Of a stretch of DNA of 7,724 nt, positions 1 to 4,075 are shown one piece after another. The stretch spans positions 1 through 7,724 of the forward strand of contig JBFYKJ010000107.1 in NCBI GenBank assembly GCA_041306005.1, read 5' to 3'. This DNA comes from JBFYKJ01 sp041306005 (lineage in GTDB: Archaea; Altiarchaeota; Altiarchaeia; JAFGQM01). Position 1 is the first letter of the stretch; every line of letters starts with the position of its first letter. The notes under the pieces are model-generated. The model saw only the letters and a list, made by a program, of their open reading frames with translations. It had not been told where the DNA came from and did no database searches. A program made the translations under genes and the position numbers.

Positions 1-219
1 ACGAAAAACAGAAAGGGGCAGACCGATTCGGTCTTTAAGCTGGCCCTTGTGGTGATAATAATCGCCGCAGTGCTGGCAGTGGTCGCGTATATGATGGGCA
101 GCGTGTGGAGCGGGACGACCGCGGTCGTCGAGGGCACGGAGGGTGCGGCCGACCAGGTCGGCACGAACACCGACTGCATGGTCCTGGGCAACTGCGACAA
201 CGTGGGGCCCGCCGGCTAA
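1..219 (+). CDS. Mini type IV pilin-like protein (class III signal peptide), 5' end cut by window
   Basis: The reading frame is open from base 1 and ends at TAA 217-219, giving 72 visible residues; the start codon lies just upstream, since the first codons read TKNRKG. The RKG|QTDSVFKLAL junction is a textbook archaeal class III signal: basic residues, Gly at -1, Gln at +1, then a hydrophobic helix of about 22 residues (LVVIIIAAVLAVVAYMM). Proteins of this kind are cut by a prepilin/preflagellin peptidase (PibD/FlaK/EppA families) on the cytoplasmic face and polymerise through the helix. The mature chain would be only about 66 residues, nearly all helix, ending in a C-X5-C pair (CMVLGNC) that could form a small disulfide loop. 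It heads a tandem series of related mini-pilins and is followed one base later by the next gene. The pilin-like call is firm; its exact role in a filament is inferred. Confidence 0.85.
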   Translation, partial: TKNRKGQTDSVFKLALVVIIIAAVLAVVAYMMGSVWSGTTAVVEGTEGAADQVGTNTDCMVLGNCDNVGPAG

Positions 220-220
220 G

Positions 221-394
221 ATGCACGAAGTTTTGTTCAAGCTGGCCCTCGCGGTAGTATTGGCGTCTGCAGCATTTTTCCTGCTGTCTTCTTCCTTCAG
301 CCAGCTGCAGGCGTCGGCCAACCAGACGTCCTCGAACATAGAGGATGCCAGGAGGGCGGGGATGAACCGGAGCGTGCTCCACCTGCAGGAATGA
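221..394 (+). CDS. Leaderless mini-pilin-like membrane protein
   Basis: This 57-aa protein starts MHEVLFKLALAVVLASAAFFLL. Its helix matches the mini-pilins on both sides (VFKLALVV and VFKLALAV) but begins right at what would be the mature N-terminus, with no K/R-G cleavage motif before it. The ATG at 221 follows the upstream stop by one base, and the stop TGA (392-394) overlaps the next ATG (391). The remainder is polar, with two N-X-S/T sequons (NQT, NRS) that suit an exported domain. A GTG at 143 would extend the frame through the preceding gene but adds no signal motif, so I keep 221. It could be an uncleaved membrane-anchored accessory of the pilus, a subunit needing no processing, or a decayed paralogue. 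No clear Shine-Dalgarno site is seen, so translation is probably coupled to the gene upstream. Confidence 0.72.
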   Translation: MHEVLFKLALAVVLASAAFFLLSSSFSQLQASANQTSSNIEDARRAGMNRSVLHLQE

Positions 395-582
395 GGCGAA
401 AGGGGATGTCTTCCGAGGTCTTCAAGCTGGCCCTTGCCGTGATGATAGTCGCAGCCGTGCTCGCGGTCCTGGCACCGATGTTTTCCGGGGTCAGGGAGTC
501 CGGCACCGCGGCGATAAACGCAACGGGCAGCGCGCTTGAGGAGTTCTCGCAGAAGATAGCCAACCGGACGGCAGGCTTGTGA
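391..582 (+). CDS. Mini type IV pilin-like protein (class III signal peptide)
   Basis: A 63-aa protein with the leader MRRKG followed by MSSEVFKLALAVMIVAAV. This is a minimal class III signal with a basic n-region, Gly at -1, an acidic residue at +4 of the predicted mature chain and a hydrophobic helix of about 21 residues. The predicted mature chain is about 58 residues and nearly all helical, much shorter than ordinary pilins (roughly 100-150 aa) and closer in size to bacterial Flp pilins. It carries two sequons (NAT, NRT) in its exposed part. Its ATG overlaps the upstream TGA (ATGA), which implies translational coupling. At DNA level the GTCTT(C/T)AAGCTGGCCCTTG stretch is nearly identical to that of the gene at 1-219, so these look like tandem duplicates. 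A role as major or alternative filament subunit is inferred. Confidence 0.88.
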   Translation: MRRKGMSSEVFKLALAVMIVAAVLAVLAPMFSGVRESGTAAINATGSALEEFSQKIANRTAGL

Positions 583-592
583 CAGCATCCAG

Positions 593-838
593 GTGGAACG
601 CTTGCTTATAGGCAGGGAGGCCGCTGCGCTTCTTTCTGACCGAAAGGGCATGTCAGCGGAAGCGCTGAAGGCTGCGGCGGCAATATTGCTTGCCCTGGCA
701 GTCTTCTCTGTCTTGGCCCTCTTTGCCACAGGCCCGCAACGGGCCGAGTCGTCCTTTTCGGCAGCCGGGGTCGCGCTCCTTGACAGCGCAGAGAACAGCT
801 CCCGGGAGATACTGGCTTACGGGCAAACAGGGACCTGA
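593..838 (+). CDS. Mini type IV pilin-like protein with long class III leader (GTG start)
   Basis: An 81-aa protein read from GTG at 593. The leader of about 19 residues ends SDRKG and is followed by MSAEALKAAAAILLALAVF, again a K-G junction with Glu at +4 and a hydrophobic helix. The only other plausible starts are TTG at 602 and ATG at 650. The ATG would begin exactly at the mature residue and remove the RKG cleavage motif, so GTG 593 is preferred. The helix resembles the preceding mini-pilins but has diverged (EALKAAAA instead of EVFKLALA). The short ectodomain holds one sequon (NSS). No convincing Shine-Dalgarno site precedes it; the gap to the previous gene is 10 bases and to the next 4, so it sits within one transcript. 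Confidence 0.8.
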   Translation: MERLLIGREAAALLSDRKGMSAEALKAAAAILLALAVFSVLALFATGPQRAESSFSAAGVALLDSAENSSREILAYGQTGT

Positions 839-842
839 TACT

Positions 843-1265
843 ATGAAACGCAAGGGATTCGGGCTGGAGGATTCACCATTCATGATACTGGCGACAGTCG
901 CTGTCATGCTCCTCACGGTCTGGATAGGCGTGAATGTCCTCGGCAGTTTTGTCAACGGCAACGACTACCAGGCCGCCGTCGAGGCTTCGTCCGGCATATA
1001 CAAGCGCGCAAGGCTTGTTGGCATGGGTTATGACGGGTCGTCGGACAGGCTGTTCGTCTCGGTGCCGCAGGGGTACGCGGTGCTCGTGGACGGCTGCCTT
1101 GTCGCCGTGAGACAAGACGGGAACACCACATCCGAACTCACGGAAAGGATGGTGATGAGCGGAGTTGCCATACACGGCGTGAACGGGCCCCTCATGGGGC
1201 CCGGGGACCATGACGTGACGCTGACTTATTCAAAAAATGACGGCATATCGGTATATTGGGACTGA
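843..1265 (+). CDS. Type IV pilin-like protein, 140 aa, EDxP-type helix
   Basis: Starts at ATG 843 with MKRKG followed by FGLEDSPFMILATVAVMLL, a canonical short class III leader and a hydrophobic helix of about 22 residues. The frame extends upstream to 690, but that part overlaps the preceding pilin gene and would bury the signal, so 843 is chosen. After the helix comes a short linker (about residues 35-60) and a predicted beta-rich globular domain (about 65-140) with one Cys, one sequon (NTT) and Gly/Asp-rich turns, ending ISVYWD. Overall size matches normal archaeal pilins. Its helix start GLEDSP parallels GMEDIP in the protein at 3620-4075, so the two look like paralogues distinct from the FKLAL mini-pilins. 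The next gene starts inside its end, overlapping by 29 bases. Probably a minor or major pilin of the same filament. Confidence 0.87.
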   Translation: MKRKGFGLEDSPFMILATVAVMLLTVWIGVNVLGSFVNGNDYQAAVEASSGIYKRARLVGMGYDGSSDRLFVSVPQGYAVLVDGCLVAVRQDGNTTSELTERMVMSGVAIHGVNGPLMGPGDHDVTLTYSKNDGISVYWD

Positions 1266-3060
1266 TGCGTGGAACCGGTTTGGCCGCAGGGGCCAAGCCG
1301 CGGCCCTGGACCTGGCAGTCTTCACGGCCATCTGTGCAATAGCTTTAGCCTACTTAACCCTCCAATCAGCCCGCGCTGGCGCGGCGTCGTTATATCTTGA
1401 CGAGAGCGAGAACCTGAACGAGCTCGCGATACGCACGCTCGATGCGCTTGCGGAAGGGGGCGTCGATTTTGAGGTGAAGACCCTCCAGCCCGCGGCGCTG
1501 TCGCAGGTCAAGTCATGCATCTCGGATGACGTACGGAAGATACTGACATACGCCGACATGGCGATAGCCGCGCTTGATACTATGGAGCGCGCGGCATTGG
1601 GCCAAAACGGTGCGGCAAACCCAGACGACCCGTTCGTCAATTACATCGACTCACGGATGGGCGACATACTCAAGTATCTCGACGATTCATCATCCCTGTT
1701 GGACAGCGTCATAGCCCCGTGGCTCGGGCAGGCCGAGTCCGCAAAGGGCGTGCCGTGCGACGCATTGTCGAGCATAGCCCAATACCTCCCGGGCTACGGG
1801 GAAATGGATGCTAGCTGTTCGGGTTCGGCGTCGGGCCTCCTTGACGGCCTTTCGGGCAGCATATCGAGCGCTGAGGACGCGGTATCCGGCCTCAAAAACG
1901 GGTTAATCTCGGGCCTTGAAGCGCTAACCTCCCTCTCCGGCGAGGAGCTGGCAGGCAAGATAAGAAGCCTGCGCTGCACCCTGATGGCGGTCAAGGATGC
2001 GGCCAACGCGGTTTTGACCTACGTGGAAACCGGCGTTAACATGGATGTCTCGTTCCTCGAGCTATGGCCGGTCAAAGCCGGGACTAAGACTATGAGCCTT
2101 TACCGCCTGCTGGGCGACTCTATGATTGCAGGCGACAATTTCGCTTTCGGCGATGACGTCCGATCCGTCATGGGTGGTGCCGGGCTGTTCATGATAAGGA
2201 ACAAGGATATTGACGGCAAGCTGCCGGAGGTGAGCATCACCAGCGGCCCGAAATCCTCTTCGTTTTCAAACGTCACCGAGTCCGTCTGGCTGTACCCCAA
2301 ATCCCCGCTGGCGGGCGTCACAAACACCACGGCCGAAGGCGATTACTACGGGATGCGATTTGGAGCAGAGGGGTACAAGACGCAGGCCGGCAGCCTCGCA
2401 ATAAGGCTCAAGTTCTTAGGCGGGGAGCTCGGCGGCGAGAAGCAGAAGACCGAATACTTCGAGGGGATAGACTATATCTCAGGGTCGCCCGCGTATCCCT
2501 CATCCGAGCACTACCGGACCTACAACGGCAGTTTTGTCAAGGGGCGGGTGACCGAGGGCAGGATATCAAAGACGGCAAATAGCTCGACTGGGCTGGAAAC
2601 GATAGGCACGGACCTTCTCTGCTCGACCAGCATCAGTGAGGTCTCTCTGCTTCGCCCGATGCTAGCCGAGGTCTTCCTCGCGTACGAGAACACCACATTC
2701 CCCGAAGCCGCATACAGCTTTGACATCCTGCATAAGCGGGCCACAAAAAACTACAACTGCTCGATGAACAACTCCGACGACTGCCCGGAACACAACGACA
2801 CCGACGCCCTCAAGTCGATGGTTCTGGGCGCCATATTGGCGGGCAGGAACAACCTCAAGGGCGGCCTTGCAAAGGCCGTGGAGGAGCGCCTTGACGGCCT
2901 GCTTGAAGGCTACCAATATACCTTTGAGGTCCGCGACTGCTGCTCGGCGGCGATTGCGATACACGAAGACGCCGAACCCCCCGGCCGCCGCGGCGAGGCG
3001 AAGTACTACTTCATGGGGGATGGGTCCCGCGCGGAGATGAGGCTGACTGTTTGGAGATAA
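1237..3060 (+). CDS. Large sequon-rich pilin-like surface protein, 607 aa
   Basis: Starts at ATG 1237, inside the end of the preceding gene; no later in-frame ATG or GTG precedes the signal. A leader of about 19 residues ends in FGRRG, then QAAALDLAVFTAICAIALAY: Gly -1, Gln +1 and a hydrophobic helix, so a class III signal. After the helix comes a long exported region. Residues about 60-260 look mostly helical (Leu/Ser/Asp-rich). Residues about 260-600 look beta-rich and hold eight N-X-S/T sequons (345 to 520) and a C-terminal CC pair, ending MRLTVWR. About nine Cys lie outside the membrane helix. I recognise no enzymatic motif. By N-terminus it should be handled by the pilin machinery, yet it is four times the usual pilin size. 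A tip adhesin, a minor pilin or a cell-surface anchor of the filament are all possible; this is inference. Confidence 0.85.
   Translation: MTAYRYIGTDAWNRFGRRGQAAALDLAVFTAICAIALAYLTLQSARAGAASLYLDESENLNELAIRTLDALAEGGVDFEVKTLQPAALSQVKSCISDDVRKILTYADMAIAALDTMERAALGQNGAANPDDPFVNYIDSRMGDILKYLDDSSSLLDSVIAPWLGQAESAKGVPCDALSSIAQYLPGYGEMDASCSGSASGLLDGLSGSISSAEDAVSGLKNGLISGLEALTSLSGEELAGKIRSLRCTLMAVKDAANAVLTYVETGVNMDVSFLELWPVKAGTKTMSLYRLLGDSMIAGDNFAFGDDVRSVMGGAGLFMIRNKDIDGKLPEVSITSGPKSSSFSNVTESVWLYPKSPLAGVTNTTAEGDYYGMRFGAEGYKTQAGSLAIRLKFLGGELGGEKQKTEYFEGIDYISGSPAYPSSEHYRTYNGSFVKGRVTEGRISKTANSSTGLETIGTDLLCSTSISEVSLLRPMLAEVFLAYENTTFPEAAYSFDILHKRATKNYNCSMNNSDDCPEHNDTDALKSMVLGAILAGRNNLKGGLAKAVEERLDGLLEGYQYTFEVRDCCSAAIAIHEDAEPPGRRGEAKYYFMGDGSRAEMRLTVWR
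3053..3056 (+). promoter_or_regulatory. Shine-Dalgarno site for the 3062 gene
   Basis: GGAG lies five bases before ATG 3062, overlapping the end of the upstream coding region. It supports initiation at 3062, ahead of the palindromic insertion, rather than at the in-frame TTG (3128) inside the second hairpin. Translation would therefore run through both hairpins. Confidence 0.6.
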
Positions 3061-3061
3061 G

Positions 3062-3595
3062 ATGGCACCGAAGACTGTAAACTGCAGACAAGAGGGTCGC
3101 AAAGCGACCCTGTGCCCAAGTTCGGCTTTGCCGAACTTCGGGCTGAAGACCTCTAAGCGCGGCTGGGTCGTCTGGGCGTGGAGCAAGGCCGGCGTGCTGA
3201 TAGTCTTCATGGGGATGATGCTGGCGATGCTAGCGGCTTATGCATGCGCGGGCGCCGCCGAGCAGGCCCGCGCAGCCGCGCAGGTCTCATCAGGGCTCAG
3301 GGGCGCTATCCTCGACGTCTACGCTTCATCAGGCGGCATGAGCTTTGACTACACCCTGCCAGCGACAGTCAACGGCGAGGACTACTCCATAGAGATACTG
3401 GACAAGCCTGGGGACATGGCGGGAGTGATCACAAGGACGAAGAGCGGGGCCATCGAGGTGTCGGGGGGTGCATCCCTTGCGGCACCACTTTCAGGCAGCT
3501 CCTTCGGTGTGGCCCGCCGGCCTGGCGGCCCGCGCGACCTTTGCATAACAAAGCACCTGGGAGCGGTATATGTCGAGAGTTCAAGGTGCAGCTAA
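3062..3595 (+). CDS. Type IV pilin-like protein with leader interrupted by an in-frame palindromic insertion
   Basis: A 177-aa product from ATG 3062, backed by GGAG five bases upstream. The pilin signal is SKRG followed by WVVWAWSKAGVLIVFMGMML, so the predicted leader is 34 residues, unusually long. Residues about 5-29 come from a hairpin-rich insertion; without them the leader would read MAPKTSKRG, a normal 9-residue class III leader. After the hydrophobic helix (about residues 40-65) lie a short helix rich in Ala (GAAEQARAAAQVSSGLRGAI) and a beta-rich domain (about 85-177) with the pattern LPATVNGEDYSIEI then DLCITKHLGAVYVE, resembling the fold layout of small archaeal pilins. Two Cys near the C-terminus (DLC, RCS) could pair. 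It sits one base after the 607-aa gene and 24 bases before the next pilin. Whether the long leader is still processed is unknown. Confidence 0.8.
   Translation: MAPKTVNCRQEGRKATLCPSSALPNFGLKTSKRGWVVWAWSKAGVLIVFMGMMLAMLAAYACAGAAEQARAAAQVSSGLRGAILDVYASSGGMSFDYTLPATVNGEDYSIEILDKPGDMAGVITRTKSGAIEVSGGASLAAPLSGSSFGVARRPGGPRDLCITKHLGAVYVESSRCS
3070..3150 (+). repeat. Palindromic insertion with two perfect hairpins and 6-bp flanking direct repeat
   Basis: GAAGAC at 3070-3075 recurs at 3145-3150. The distance is 75 bases, exactly 25 codons. Between the copies sit two perfect inverted repeats with 3-base loops. The first is AGGGTCGC (3093-3100), loop AAA, GCGACCCT (3104-3111). The second is AAGTTCGGC (3118-3126), loop TTT, GCCGAACTT (3130-3138), which extends by three G-C pairs (3115-3117 with 3140-3142) past one bulged C. 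Deleting one repeat copy plus the interior rejoins the frame as MAPKTSKRG, a standard pilin leader. The arrangement looks like a small non-autonomous palindromic element with a target-site duplication, comparable in concept to the Rickettsia palindromic elements found inside genes. The hairpins and repeat are read directly; mobility is inferred. Confidence 0.65.
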
Positions 3596-3619
3596 ACTGG
3601 CAAACTGCCGTCAAGGAAA

Positions 3620-4075
3620 ATGAACAAAAAAGGCCAGATGGGGCCGCAGGGCATGGAGGACATCCCGATGTCGCTGATGGCGTTCGTCGTGGCGGTCGGG
3701 GCGATGGTAGTCTTCCTCGGCATCCTCTCGGCCCGCGCGTCCGATGCGGGCGCCGGCGACATGCACGAGGCCGGTAAAAGGCTCTCCGACGCGCTCGCAG
3801 GCGACATGTTCAAGTCCCCAGCGTCGCGCTCGTACGGCGGGAGCGTCCTTGACGGCGCGGCGGTCGATGCTGCGCAAGAGTCCGACCCGATGCTAGTAGA
3901 CTCGTTCGGCTACATAGAATACGGCTGGTGGGCGAGGATCAAAGCCGGGCGCAATAAATGGGATTTCGGGGAGACTCCGCCAAACAGCTCGCTGTCGTAC
4001 GGCGGGCCGGTCACTATCCTTATGGGCGGCATCCTTGAGAGCGGCGAGAGGGAGGTAAAGATATGGAAAAGATGA
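3620..4075 (+). CDS. Type IV pilin-like protein, 151 aa, EDxP-type helix
   Basis: Starts at ATG 3620 (AAGGA just upstream, closely spaced) with MNKKG followed by QMGPQGMEDIPMSLMAFVV. Gly at -1 and Gln at +1 fit class III cleavage, and the hydrophobic helix (about residues 20-41) starts later than in the mini-pilins. The helix start GMEDIP parallels GLEDSP of the 843-1265 protein, marking a paralogous pair. The ectodomain (about 45-151) has an Ala/Ser/Asp-rich helical part, one sequon (NSS), an aromatic patch (YIEYGWWARIKAG) and a C-terminus PVTILMGGILESGEREVKIW ending in KR. No Cys is present, unlike its neighbours. Its stop overlaps the start region of the 857-aa gene by 13 bases. A structural or minor pilin role is likely. 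Confidence 0.86.
   Translation: MNKKGQMGPQGMEDIPMSLMAFVVAVGAMVVFLGILSARASDAGAGDMHEAGKRLSDALAGDMFKSPASRSYGGSVLDGAAVDAAQESDPMLVDSFGYIEYGWWARIKAGRNKWDFGETPPNSSLSYGGPVTILMGGILESGEREVKIWKR
4051..4056 (+). promoter_or_regulatory. Strong Shine-Dalgarno site GGAGGT deciding the 4063 start
   Basis: GGAGGT lies six bases before ATG 4063 within the end of the upstream pilin gene, the best ribosome-binding sequence in the window. It favours 4063 over the in-frame ATG codons at 4072, 4093 and 4144, even though 4144 (MGRKG) would give the more typical short pilin leader. Confidence 0.65.

Noticed and set aside
143..220. GTG at 143 as an upstream start for the 221-394 gene
   Set aside because: It would overlap the preceding pilin by 77 bases, and the added residues (ending GPPAK) give no class III cleavage motif; they look like an out-of-frame shadow.
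690..842. Upstream extension of the 843-1265 gene to 690
   Set aside because: The extension runs entirely inside the 593-838 gene in another frame and would bury the clear MKRKG leader.
1184..1203. Perfect 8-bp inverted repeat CGGGCCCC-TCAT-GGGGCCCG
   Set aside because: It is explained by coding for Gly-Pro-Leu-Met-Gly-Pro with GC-rich codons; there is no flanking direct repeat or second hairpin. An effect on the start at 1237 cannot be excluded but is not supported.
1265..1300. ATG at 1265 overlapping the stop of the 140-aa pilin gene
   Set aside because: It is in a different frame from the 607-aa gene and gives no sustained open frame; the in-frame start is 1237.
3093..3138. The two hairpins as a transcription terminator between the 607-aa and 177-aa genes
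   Set aside because: They lie after a good Shine-Dalgarno site and start codon, no T tract follows, the reading frame stays open, and archaeal termination relies mainly on T-rich tracts.
2662..3210. 182-codon minus-strand open frame
   Set aside because: It is antisense to the 607-aa gene and the start of the next gene, has no start context or recognisable domain, and is expected in GC-rich DNA.
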